A stretch of 47,055 nucleotides of DNA, taken from assembly GCA_015523465.1 (NCBI GenBank), contig WAKF01000089.1:1-47055 (forward strand). Reading direction: 5' to 3'. The DNA comes from Aeropyrum sp. Its GTDB lineage: Archaea; Thermoproteota; Thermoprotei_A; Sulfolobales; Acidilobaceae. Every line of letters begins with the position of its first letter. Position 1 is the first letter of the stretch. A model generated the notes under the pieces. The model made no database searches. It worked only from the letters and a program-made list of their open reading frames with translations, and had not been told where the DNA came from. This document shows positions 21,464 to 29,323 of the stretch, piece by piece. Position numbers and translations under genes: made by a program.

Positions 21464-22528
21464 TCACCCCTCAGACTTGACGCCTAGGAGTCTAGGAGCC
21501 ACGTACTTTAGGCCTGAGAGAGCTGCTAGCACGAATATTATGGCACCGCTTACAACCTCTGCTAGCTCTGCAGGCACGTTCGCCTCAACCTGGATCCTCT
21601 CGCTACCCGCAGCTAGCTCCCCCAGGAAAACGCTCGCAGCAATGATGCCCAAAGGATGGTTCCTTCCTATAAGTGCGGCCCCTATACCCTCAAACCCGTA
21701 GCCCGCAAGTCCTGAGAGGCCCGTGTCAACCCTATAACTATATCCTAGTATCAACAATGCCCCGGCAAGCCCCGAGAGACCCCCCGCCACAGTCATGGAG
21801 GCTAGTTTCACATAGTCTACGTTGACGCCTCGAGATAGGGCTGCATATTCGTTTGCACCCACAAACCTATACCTCAAACCAGGCACAGTCAAGTACATGG
21901 CCGCCCAGGCGGCGAGCGCCACCGCGATACTTATGAATGGTATAATAGGCACGCCGCCTGGGAGGACCTCTGAGAGGGGTCCTAGAAGGCTTGATGGTAT
22001 CCAGGGTATTCTGGCTGCTTCGGGGACCTGCCTAGTTAAGTGTGGATAAATGGGGTCTGCTAAGACGTCTATAACTAGGTAAGTTGAAGTCCAATATATA
22101 GCCCAGTTCAACATTATAGTGCTTAAGACCTCGTTGACGCCCAGCCTGACTCTCAGGAACCCTGCGATGAAGCCTAAAATAGCCCCAGCGGTGAAGCCCG
22201 CAAGGAGTCCCGGAAAGGGGGTATATGGCGCAACGAGAGATACCATCAGTGATACTATGGCTCCCGCGTAGAGTTGCCCCTCACCACCTATATTGAAGAA
22301 GCCGACTCTTAACGGTATGGCGAAGGCTAGGCCCGTGAGCATCGTGATCGAAGCGCCTACTAGGAGTATTTCCGGGTAGTATGTGAAGCTTGTAAGTAGT
22401 ACGTAAATGCCCTTCAAAGGGTCGGCGCCGCCAGCAGCTAGTACCAGGGCGCCCGCAGCCAGACCCACAAGTATGGATGCTAAAGTTAAGAGCAGCTCCC
22501 TGCTAGCTGCCACCCATAAGCACCCCAA
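21464..22528 (-). CDS. BMP/nucleoside-type ABC importer permease (COG4603)
   Basis: This permease of up to 354 residues is the larger partner of the COG1079 protein. RVGFFNIGGEGQLYAGAIVS is the family hallmark, followed by RVRLGVNEVLSTIMLNW and the coupling loop YRFVGANEYAALSRGVNVDYV. The TTG at 22528 gives a 26-base overlap with the ATPase gene. GTG at 22510, after GGGGTG, would shorten the overlap to eight bases and may be the real start. About ten membrane segments are visible. Confidence 0.92.
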   Translation of the reverse strand: MGCLWVAASRELLLTLASILVGLAAGALVLAAGGADPLKGIYVLLTSFTYYPEILLVGASITMLTGLAFAIPLRVGFFNIGGEGQLYAGAIVSLMVSLVAPYTPFPGLLAGFTAGAILGFIAGFLRVRLGVNEVLSTIMLNWAIYWTSTYLVIDVLADPIYPHLTRQVPEAARIPWIPSSLLGPLSEVLPGGVPIIPFISIAVALAAWAAMYLTVPGLRYRFVGANEYAALSRGVNVDYVKLASMTVAGGLSGLAGALLILGYSYRVDTGLSGLAGYGFEGIGAALIGRNHPLGIIAASVFLGELAAGSERIQVEANVPAELAEVVSGAIIFVLAALSGLKYVAPRLLGVKSEG

Positions 22529-23996
22529 CCCTTTCAGGGCTAGCCTCTCCCCTCCTAAGCTCCCCTACGACCCTCCCCCCTGACATTACTAATATCCTGT
22601 GACTGAGCTCCAGTACTTCATCAAGGTCTGTGGAGACCAGCAGAACGCCTACACCCTCGCGTGAAGCCTTCACTATTAAGTCTCTTACGAACGCCGTCGT
22701 AGCCACGTCCAAGCCCTGAGTAGGGTTGACTGCGACCAGAACCCTGAAGCCCCTGAGGAACTCCGAGCCCACAAGGACCTTCTGCTGGTTACCGCCGCTA
22801 AGCCTCCCCACCGGCGTCGAGGGACTCATAGCCTTCAATCCGAACTCTCTGACTAGCCTATGGAATAATTGTTTTACCCTTGAAGGAGTCATGAGGATTG
22901 CGCGAGAGCCGGTATAATATATAAATGCTGCGTTATCCGCCACGCTCAGCTCGTGGGCTAGAGCCCTAACCCTATCGCCAGGAATGAAGCCACCCCCTGC
23001 CCTGTAGAAGTCCCTAGCACTCCTAACCCTCACACCGTTAACGTAAACGCTACCCTTAGAAGGCTTTCTCACCCCGATTATAGCCTCAACAAGCTCTTCC
23101 TGACCATTACCAGCAACTCCCGCTACTCCAACTATCTCGCCCGCCACAACCTTGAAGCTCACATCCCTAACCCTAATTACCCCCTCTCCGCTCTCAACGG
23201 TTAGGGACTCGACTCTCAGGACCTCATCTTTGCCGGGCTCTCCTAAGCTCCTCTGAGGGGCTAGGACCTCTCCTACCATAAGCGACGCTAACTTCTCCTC
23301 GGAGAAGAATCTATCGCCCCTGACACTCCTACCAACAACCCTCCCCTTCCTTAATACAGTAACTCTATCAGCAATACTCATGACCTCCCTAAGCTTGTGG
23401 GTGATGTAGACTATACCGACTCCACGCTTTTTAAGCTTCTCTATAAGCCGGAAGAGGCCTTCAGCCTCCAACGGGGTCAAATTGCTCGTAGGCTCGTCAA
23501 GGATTAAAACCCTAGCGCCTCCACTAAGAGCTTTTACGATCTCAACCCTCTGCCTAACACCCATAGGCAGGTCCTCCACCCTAGCCTCCATAGGTATTGA
23601 TAGCCCCAGGTCTTCAGCCACACTCATAATCCTAGACTCAGCTTCACTCCTAGATACTCCAAGGCTTGACAGGTAGATCAGAAGGTTCTCTCTCACAGTG
23701 AGAGCATCAACCAGCCTGAAGTTCTGATACACCATAGCTATCCCAGCCTTTATGGCGTCCCAAGGGCCCCTCCACCTAGCTTCTTTGCCCCTAACTATTA
23801 TCATCCCGGAGGTAGGCCTGATCTCACCATATAGTATCCTCATGAGAGTCGTCTTCCCAGCGCCATTCTCTCCCAGTAACGCATGAACCTCCCCTTCAGC
23901 AAGGTCAAAGTCAACCTTATCTAGAGCCTTAACACCGTCAGGGTAAACCTTCACTATACCCCTCATCTCAACGAGCTTTCTACTACCCTTGCTCAA
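22503..23996 (-). CDS. BMP/nucleoside-type ABC importer ATPase with two ABC domains (COG3845)
   Basis: This 497-residue protein carries two ABC modules. The first has Walker A GENGAGKTT, a signature-like LPMGVRQRVEIVKAL and Walker B VLILDEPTSNLTP. The second has the degenerate GVAGNGQEE in place of Walker A, a good signature, LSGGNQQKVLVG, and NPTQGLD at Walker B. This asymmetry is normal for the family: the second nucleotide site is usually poor. It energises the two permeases encoded next. It starts at TTG 23996, 74 bases after the binding-protein gene ends. Confidence 0.94.
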   Translation of the reverse strand: MSKGSRKLVEMRGIVKVYPDGVKALDKVDFDLAEGEVHALLGENGAGKTTLMRILYGEIRPTSGMIIVRGKEARWRGPWDAIKAGIAMVYQNFRLVDALTVRENLLIYLSSLGVSRSEAESRIMSVAEDLGLSIPMEARVEDLPMGVRQRVEIVKALSGGARVLILDEPTSNLTPLEAEGLFRLIEKLKKRGVGIVYITHKLREVMSIADRVTVLRKGRVVGRSVRGDRFFSEEKLASLMVGEVLAPQRSLGEPGKDEVLRVESLTVESGEGVIRVRDVSFKVVAGEIVGVAGVAGNGQEELVEAIIGVRKPSKGSVYVNGVRVRSARDFYRAGGGFIPGDRVRALAHELSVADNAAFIYYTGSRAILMTPSRVKQLFHRLVREFGLKAMSPSTPVGRLSGGNQQKVLVGSEFLRGFRVLVAVNPTQGLDVATTAFVRDLIVKASREGVGVLLVSTDLDEVLELSHRILVMSGGRVVGELRRGEASPERVGVLMGGS

Positions 23997-24070
23997 TGAC
24001 GCTCAAACCCCCTATGCCTAGCAAGCGTTAGAGGTGAAAAAGTAGGGAGTGAATTGCTTGGGTACCTCGA

Positions 24071-25408
24071 TTATCCCTTCTTAACCGCCACTTCTAGGTT
24101 ACCTCTTTCAAGCTCCTCTACTATCTTCTGATACTCATCCTGCGACATGGGGGTCACGAAGGTTATTTCACCCTTAATTATCCTCTCCTCTAACTCCTTT
24201 ACTAGCCTCCAGGCATCGTCGCTTATCCACTCCTTCCTCTTCTCCAAGACAACTCTTACAACGTCATCAGGCGTCATACCCTGAGGTAGTCTACCCTGCT
24301 CTGCAGCTATCTCTGCAAAATACCTTATCATCTCTTCATCGCTAAGACCTAGACCGCCCTCTTTCAAACCTAGACTTATTATGCCTCCGCTGAATTTACC
24401 CTCTACTACGTCCTTTATGGCTGTGTAGACTGCTACGTCAACTCTCTTAAGCCCGCTAATGATTATGGTGTATGGGTCATACCATTCCTGGCTTGCGTCT
24501 TGGCCTATGCTAAAGGCTAATACGCCTCTAGACGCCGCCTCCTTAACGGCATTGAACATGCCTACGTGCGTTAGCCCTGCTACCCCGTAGAATACTCTGA
24601 CTCCTTCCTGGAGCATTTGCTCGGTGTAGGTCTTACCGAGGGTGGGGTCGTCGAACCTGCCTGTGTATACCCACACCATGTCTATGTTAGTACCCATAAC
24701 TCTATTATAATATTGGACTCCGTAGAGGTAGCCTATATGGAACTTCCAGAGGGGCGGTATGTTCATTCCTGCGACTGCTCCAGCCTTAGCCTCTTCCCCT
24801 GTCTTCTCAGCTATATTCTTAGCTATATCTGCTGCTATGATCCCGACGAGGCTTGCGACTTCCTGCTCCCTGAATACATAGCATGCCACGTTATCGTATA
24901 CCTTACTCGTCGCTGCATCTATCAAAGCATACTTCTGCTGGGGATATTTCGGAGCCACTTTCTCCACAGGCTCAAGCCACAGGAAGCCGACTAGCACGAT
25001 CAAGTCATAATCGCCGCTCCTACTAGCAGCGTCAAGCACACTAACCATAACGTCTAGGCTCTTAGGTGTCTGGTATACAACCTCTACCCCCAGCTCCTCC
25101 GCAGCCCTATCGGCCCCGAGAGCAGCCATGTCGTTGAAGCTCAAATCGCCCCTACCACCTACGTCGAAGAGTACTAGAACCTTGACCTTCTCCCCGCCAG
25201 GTCCCTCAGCCTCCGCACCCTCCTTCTCTTCACGCTCCTCTATAGTAGCTGTAGGAGTAGCTTCCTGCGGAGCCTCCCTAGCCTCCTCGGCTCCTCCTAC
25301 CTCTTCTCCTCCCTCCCCCCTACCCATCATGTAAACCGCCGCCAAGGCCACTACAATGACGACTACGAGAGCAACGGCTAGGAGAAGCCTGTTCTGCTGG
25401 AGCCCCAT
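24071..25408 (-). CDS. BMP family solute-binding protein (Med/PnrA-like)
   Basis: This 445-residue extracellular binding protein is anchored by an N-terminal helix (about residues 6-28). A long acidic, Glu/Ala/Thr-rich linker (about 30-75) separates it from the ligand-binding body. The body starts VKVLVLFDVGGRGDLSFNDMAALG, the BMP family signature. QQKYALIDAATSKVYDNVACYVFREQEVASLVGIIA and the C-terminal SGLKRVDVAVYTAIKDV are also family-typical. Relatives bind purine nucleosides. The frame is open to 25441, but the ATG at 25408 follows GGAGGGA at six bases and puts the charged residues right before the helix. First gene of the importer operon. Confidence 0.92.
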   Translation of the reverse strand: MGLQQNRLLLAVALVVVIVVALAAVYMMGRGEGGEEVGGAEEAREAPQEATPTATIEEREEKEGAEAEGPGGEKVKVLVLFDVGGRGDLSFNDMAALGADRAAEELGVEVVYQTPKSLDVMVSVLDAASRSGDYDLIVLVGFLWLEPVEKVAPKYPQQKYALIDAATSKVYDNVACYVFREQEVASLVGIIAADIAKNIAEKTGEEAKAGAVAGMNIPPLWKFHIGYLYGVQYYNRVMGTNIDMVWVYTGRFDDPTLGKTYTEQMLQEGVRVFYGVAGLTHVGMFNAVKEAASRGVLAFSIGQDASQEWYDPYTIIISGLKRVDVAVYTAIKDVVEGKFSGGIISLGLKEGGLGLSDEEMIRYFAEIAAEQGRLPQGMTPDDVVRVVLEKRKEWISDDAWRLVKELEERIIKGEITFVTPMSQDEYQKIVEELERGNLEVAVKKG

Positions 25409-25484
25409 AGCGTTCCCTCCGCGAGGACGGGCTCCGGTCAACGGTTAAATAGTATCACATCCACTTTTTACAACATTATGTTAA

Positions 25485-25655
25485 CTAACGCTGACTATGA
25501 ACCCTGAAACCACGCCTACCCTCCAAGACCTCCGAAGCAACTCCCAGAGCCAGCGATATTACGCCGAGTAAGAGTACTAGAACAACATCCGCCTCCAACC
25601 TGATACCTCCTCCCAGCCTCTCCTCCCTCACTACATCGCTCATAGCTAGTAACAT
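25485..25655 (-). CDS. Candidate 56-residue single-pass membrane protein
   Basis: An open frame of 56 codons starts at ATG 25655, with a second ATG at 25643. It encodes a charged N-terminal part, one strongly hydrophobic segment (DVVLVLLLGVISLALGV) and a basic C-terminal tail ending in RVHSQR. This is a reasonable layout for a small inner-membrane protein. It lies in an otherwise empty 316-base gap upstream of the BMP operon and is divergent from the ThiL-like gene. There is no clear ribosome site before either ATG, and I know no homologue, so this is only a candidate. Confidence 0.33.
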   Translation of the reverse strand: MLLAMSDVVREERLGGGIRLEADVVLVLLLGVISLALGVASEVLEGRRGFRVHSQR

Positions 25656-25724
25656 AACGGTTAGATCGTATAGGATAATGCGCCGCCACCCAATAATAAG
25701 TCGAGGGGGAGGGGCGGTTTATAA

Positions 25725-26645
25725 ATGAGGGATTACGTGGATAAACTCAAAGAACTCGCTAGAAGATCCGGCTCCAACTGGTGTTGGGGTTTCGATTCAT
25801 GCCCCCTACCGGGGGGTCTCGTAGCCTCTATAGACGGCTACTCCCTCGAGGAAAGCCTGCTTCCATGGATGACCCTGGAGGACTGGGGGTGGAAGGCTGT
25901 AGTAGCTGCTGCAATGGATGTTGTAGCCTCGGGGGGTAAGCCCGTTCAAGTAATGTATAGTGTCGGTGTTAAAAGCTTCGAGGACGCCCTGAAGGTTGCG
26001 AGCGGCGTGGGCCTAGCGTCTAGGTGGATGGGGGTGCGTGTGGGTAAAAGCGACGTTAATAGGTCTGTAGGGGGTGAGGGATGGATTGACGTTGCAGTCG
26101 TGGGAGAAGCCCCGAAGCCCATCCCGCGCTACGGCGTGAGGCCGGGACACCTGATAGTGCAGGTGGGCTACCTAGGCTTCGGTGCCGTCGCACGGCTAGC
26201 TCTAGAGGGTGCATTGAAGCCTAGTCAAATGCCACGAGAGGTCCTAGACTATACTAGGAGGCCTAAACCCCCCGTAACCCTAGGCCCCTCGCTCTCCCAT
26301 TGCAGGGTCTCAGCGGCGTCAGATAATAGTGATGGGTGGAGCGTCACACTCTACACACTAGCAGTCGAGAGCGGAGTTAAGATTGAGATCGATAAGATGG
26401 AAGTGCCCAAATACATTGTAAAGACGCTCGAGCCCCTAACCCGCAAGGTACAACAGCTTCTCCTAGAAAGCTGGGAGGACTATAACCTAGCGGTAGCCGG
26501 CGACCCAGGCTCGGTGGAGTGTTTATTAAAAGAGTGTAGACTACAAGGCATACCATGCACCATAGTAGGTAGGGCCCTAGAAGGAGAGCCGAGCATATAC
26601 TATAAAGGGGTTAAAGTTGAAGCGGAGGGTTGGACTAGCATTTAG
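25725..26645 (+). CDS. ThiL-like AIR synthase-related protein
   Basis: This 306-residue protein is of the AIR synthase/ThiL superfamily, whose members bind ATP and a phosphorylated substrate at a dimer interface. GFDSCPLPGGLVASIDGYS at the N terminus replaces the usual GDDAA motif. WGWKAVVAAAMDVVASGGKPVQVMYSVGV matches the central glycine-rich segment, and AASDNSDGWSVTL resembles the ISDGL motif of thiamine-monophosphate kinase. Key acidic residues seem altered compared with ThiL, so it may be a paralogue rather than the true kinase. The ATG comes shortly after GAGGGGGAGGGG. It is alone on this strand, with tRNA-Gln convergent 11 bases after its end. Confidence 0.7.
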   Translation: MRDYVDKLKELARRSGSNWCWGFDSCPLPGGLVASIDGYSLEESLLPWMTLEDWGWKAVVAAAMDVVASGGKPVQVMYSVGVKSFEDALKVASGVGLASRWMGVRVGKSDVNRSVGGEGWIDVAVVGEAPKPIPRYGVRPGHLIVQVGYLGFGAVARLALEGALKPSQMPREVLDYTRRPKPPVTLGPSLSHCRVSAASDNSDGWSVTLYTLAVESGVKIEIDKMEVPKYIVKTLEPLTRKVQQLLLESWEDYNLAVAGDPGSVECLLKECRLQGIPCTIVGRALEGEPSIYYKGVKVEAEGWTSI

Positions 26646-26656
26646 AGCCTCAAAGG

Positions 26657-26732
26657 TGGTAGCCGGGCGGGGATTCGAACCCCGGTCACGGGGGCCAGAG
26701 CCCCGCATCCTGGGCCGCTAGACGACCCGGCT
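26657..26732 (-). tRNA. tRNA-Gln (CUG)
   Basis: On the minus strand the acceptor AGCCGGG (26726-26732) pairs with CCCGGCT (26661-26667), followed by A73 and an encoded CCA at 26657-26659. The T arm reads CGGGG-TTCGAAT-CCCCG. The anticodon loop is CTCTGGC within a CGGGG/CCCCG stem, with anticodon CTG at 26696-26698. No intron is present. In archaea this tRNA is charged through glutamyl-tRNA amidation. Confidence 0.93.
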
Positions 26733-26786
26733 ACCGGCTCACTCCCGGCCATTCTAGCTTTTGAGCTAGTGGGGGTTAAAGGGTTT

Positions 26787-27254
26787 ATGGTGGCTGTTGT
26801 GGGTAGTGAGTGGCTTAAGGTCGTAGACGAGTGTTCGAGGAATGTGGAGGCTTGCAGAAGGGCTGTCAAAGAGTTCATGGATAAAATGTGCGTTGAGAGT
26901 GGAGCTTGCCGTAGAGCTAAGAAATGGGATAGGGAGTATGAGTGGGTTGAGAGGTTAATTGAGAGTGGGGTGCCTGATGGAAGGTCGAGGCTGATACTCT
27001 ACGTTATAAGCCGCTACCTCCTCAACGTGCGTGGGTTTAGCCCCGAGGAGGCCGAAGCCATTATAGACTCCTTCATAGAGGCTAGCTGCCGCAACCACGG
27101 GAACTGCGGGAAGATATACAAGTCTTGGATAAGACATGTAGTTAGGAGAGTAAAGGAGGGTGGGTGGAAGCCCTGGAGCCTTGAGAGGCTTAAGCGTGAG
27201 GACCCAGAGCTTTACTCCATAGTGTTAAAGGTTGTGGGCGAGGCAGAGAGCTAA
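26787..27254 (+). CDS. PriX-like non-catalytic primase subunit (candidate)
   Basis: This protein of about 155 residues resembles PriX, the third, crenarchaeal subunit of the DNA primase, which is related to the C-terminal domain of PriL but lacks its iron-sulfur cluster. The match is by pattern: PDGRSRLILYVISRYLLN (from residue 63), then FSPEEAEAIIDSFIEASC, and KIYKSWIRHVVRRVKEGGWKP. The PDGR-R core and the SWI helix are what I rely on, and the length agrees with the roughly 150 residues of Sulfolobus PriX. The frame extends to GTG 26769, but ATG 26787 is preceded by GGGGGTT. The alternative is an unrelated helical protein. It ends at a sharp inverted repeat upstream of atpK. Confidence 0.6.
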   Translation: MVAVVGSEWLKVVDECSRNVEACRRAVKEFMDKMCVESGACRRAKKWDREYEWVERLIESGVPDGRSRLILYVISRYLLNVRGFSPEEAEAIIDSFIEASCRNHGNCGKIYKSWIRHVVRRVKEGGWKPWSLERLKREDPELYSIVLKVVGEAES

Positions 27255-27256
27255 GT

Positions 27257-27274
27257 TACCACTCTTTAGTGGTA
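27257..27274. repeat. Perfect inverted repeat TACCACT-CTTT-AGTGGTA
   Basis: Seven-base arms with a four-base loop lie two bases after the stop codon of the PriX-like gene and 80 bases before the atpK start. This could be a hairpin ending the upstream message, though no T-run follows directly, or an operator. The arm sequence recurs after atpK (27688-27715). Confidence 0.6.
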
Positions 27275-27353
27275 TAACCCCTCTTCTAGACCGGCTGACG
27301 GCGGTAAGCTAGAATAACATCTAGTGTAGCCGCGACTTCCCGGTGGAGAGACG

Positions 27354-27671
27354 ATGGCCCCGGCAGCCACTAGCCTACCGAAGATACTGCTTCTACTCGC
27401 AGCCGCTCTAACACTAACAGCCGCTACTGCAAGCGCTCAGATAACAGATGAAGCCGTAATCGAGCTTAGCAAGTATATAGGGGCGGGCCTCGCTGTAGGA
27501 CTCGCCGGGATTGGCGGAGGCTATGCGGTCGGCGTGAGTGGGGCTTCCGCTATAAGCGCTATAGTAGAGAGGGAGGAAGTGTTCGGCAGGGCTATACTAA
27601 TAGTTGTGCTCGGAGAAGGAATCGCCATCTACGGCCTGCTAATAGCCCTCATACTACTCTTCGTTATATAG
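27354..27671 (+). CDS. atpK: A-type ATP synthase proteolipid subunit K (c ring)
   Basis: This 105-residue rotor-ring subunit of the archaeal ATP synthase starts with a cleavable signal-like helix (residues 10-28, ending ATASA-Q). Two membrane hairpin helices follow: about 42-62 (GAGLAVGLAGIGGGYAVGV, the glycine-rich packing helix) and 78-105. The ion-binding carboxylate is Glu88 in LGEGIAIYG. A leader peptide before the hairpin is usual for crenarchaeal proteolipids. The ATG follows GGTGGAG by five bases. No other ATP synthase genes lie in the window, so this subunit is expressed from its own locus. Confidence 0.95.
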   Translation: MAPAATSLPKILLLLAAALTLTAATASAQITDEAVIELSKYIGAGLAVGLAGIGGGYAVGVSGASAISAIVEREEVFGRAILIVVLGEGIAIYGLLIALILLFVI

Positions 27672-27687
27672 CTACGCACTTAATAAG

Positions 27688-27723
27688 GTGGTAGGGCGCA
27701 ATCCTGCCATACCACAGATTTTT
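27688..27723 (+). terminator. Hairpin plus T-run after atpK
   Basis: GTGGTA (27688-27693) pairs with TACCAC (27710-27715) around a 16-base loop that can fold further. The sequence GATTTTTAA follows. The layout is that of an intrinsic terminator, 17 bases after the atpK stop, and would match high expression of this single gene. Confidence 0.55.
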
Positions 27724-27843
27724 AACACACTATTCAGCCACCCATACACTAAATCCCATTAACCATAATTGGAGTTGATCGTGGAGGTTCGCTCCCTATC
27801 TTTTTAGCCCTTCTTGCACTTAACCATCACGGTGTGGGGGGTT

Positions 27844-29298
27844 ATGGCTAACACTCCTTCCAGGGAAAAGTGGCAAAGCGATTTTCCTAGGTGGTTTGAC
27901 TGGATCATTGAGGAGGCCGAAGTCTACGATTACGGGCGGTATCCTGTGAAGGGTATGGGCGTCTGGATGCCCTATGGATTCCAGATTAGACGTAGGGTGC
28001 TCGATATCCTTAGGGATATACTGGATTCTACGGGCCACGAAGAGGTCCTATTTCCCCTACTCATACCGGACCACTTGCTTAGGAGAGAGTCGGAGCATAT
28101 TAGGGGTTTCGAGGGTGAGGTTTACTGGGTGACGCATGGCGGTTTTGAGGAGTTAGATGTAAAGCTTGCTCTCAGACCTACAAGCGAGACTAGTATAACA
28201 TACATGGAGACCTTCTGGATTAAGAGCTACAAGCAGCTACCTAAAAAGTATTATCAGGTAGTTAGCGTATTCAGGTATGAGACTAAGGCTACTAGACCTA
28301 TGATAAGGCTTAGGGAAGTTACCACCTTCAAGGAGGCTCATACCGTTCACGATAGCTTTGAGGATGCCGAGAGACAGGTGTTAGAAGCTATAGACGCTTA
28401 TAAGAAACTGTTCGATTCTCTCGGCATACCCTACATGATCTCTAGGAGGCCTGACTGGGACAAGTTCGCAGGAGCCCTCTATACAATCGCCTTCGACACC
28501 ATAATGCCCGATGGGAGGGCGCTACAGATAGGCACTGTGCACCTGCTTGGCCAGAACTTCACTAAAGCCTTCGACTTTAGGATACAGCTTGCCGACGAGA
28601 GCCTAGACTATCCCTGGCAGACTAGCTATGGTGTCAGCGACAGAGTCATAGCAACCCTCATAGCGGTTCACGGAGACGATAGGGGGCTAGCATTGCCGCC
28701 TACAGTCGCTCCTATACAGGTAGTCATAGTACCTATACCCTCAGGCAGCGATGAGGACCGGAGAGCTGTAATCGAGGCTGCCAGGCAGGTGGCTGGCGAG
28801 CTAGAGGCTAGCGGGGTTAGAGTTAGAGTTGACGATAGAGAAGAGGAGAGGCCTGGAGCCAAGTTCTACTACTGGGAGAAGAAGGGGGTGCCCCTCAGGA
28901 TAGAGGTGGGCGTTAGGGAGGCTAGGGAGGGTTACTTGACGGTAGCTAGAAGGGATACTCTCGAGAAGGTTAAAGTCCCTAGGAGCGGCGTAGTGGAGGC
29001 TGTAAAGAGGCTTCTCGACGACGTCGAGAAGAGGCTAGAGGAGAGGGCAAAAAGCTTCTTCCGTGAGAGGGTTGTGAGGACTCACAGCCTTGAAGAGGCT
29101 AGGGAGTGGGTTGAGGCTAGGAGGGGCATAGCGGAGGTGCCTTGGTGCGGGGTGGAGGAGTGCGGTTTGAAGATGGAGGAGGAGACTGGGGCTAAGGCCT
29201 TAGGGTCCCCTTGGCCTAGAGAGCCTGTAGAGGGTGCTAAGTGTCCTGTCTGCGGCAGGGATGCAGTTACCTGGCTTAGACTAGCCAGGACCTACTAA
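27844..29298 (+). CDS. proS: Prolyl-tRNA synthetase, archaeal/eukaryotic type
   Basis: This 484-residue class II enzyme charges tRNA-Pro. It begins [19 protein letters not shown] and has the motif 2 segment [23 protein letters not shown], and [15 protein letters not shown] as motif 3 surroundings. The anticodon-binding domain follows (about 285-400). The C-terminal zinc domain has four cysteines (CGVEECG and CPVCGRD) and ends in the conserved final tyrosine, all features of the archaeal form, which lacks the bacterial editing insertion. The frame extends ten codons upstream to a TTG, but the ATG at 27844 has GGTGTGGGGGG just before it and gives the usual N terminus. Confidence 0.96.
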   Translation: MANTPSREKWQSDFPRWFDWIIEEAEVYDYGRYPVKGMGVWMPYGFQIRRRVLDILRDILDSTGHEEVLFPLLIPDHLLRRESEHIRGFEGEVYWVTHGGFEELDVKLALRPTSETSITYMETFWIKSYKQLPKKYYQVVSVFRYETKATRPMIRLREVTTFKEAHTVHDSFEDAERQVLEAIDAYKKLFDSLGIPYMISRRPDWDKFAGALYTIAFDTIMPDGRALQIGTVHLLGQNFTKAFDFRIQLADESLDYPWQTSYGVSDRVIATLIAVHGDDRGLALPPTVAPIQVVIVPIPSGSDEDRRAVIEAARQVAGELEASGVRVRVDDREEERPGAKFYYWEKKGVPLRIEVGVREAREGYLTVARRDTLEKVKVPRSGVVEAVKRLLDDVEKRLEERAKSFFRERVVRTHSLEEAREWVEARRGIAEVPWCGVEECGLKMEEETGAKALGSPWPREPVEGAKCPVCGRDAVTWLRLARTY

Positions 29299-29323
29299 GT
29301 AGGGTAGGACCTAGATGGGACCT

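Noticed and set aside
22503-23996. Second ABC domain of the BMP ATPase as a damaged gene
   Set aside because: The weak Walker A (GVAGNGQEE) and NPTQGLD are normal for the second half of COG3845 ATPases.
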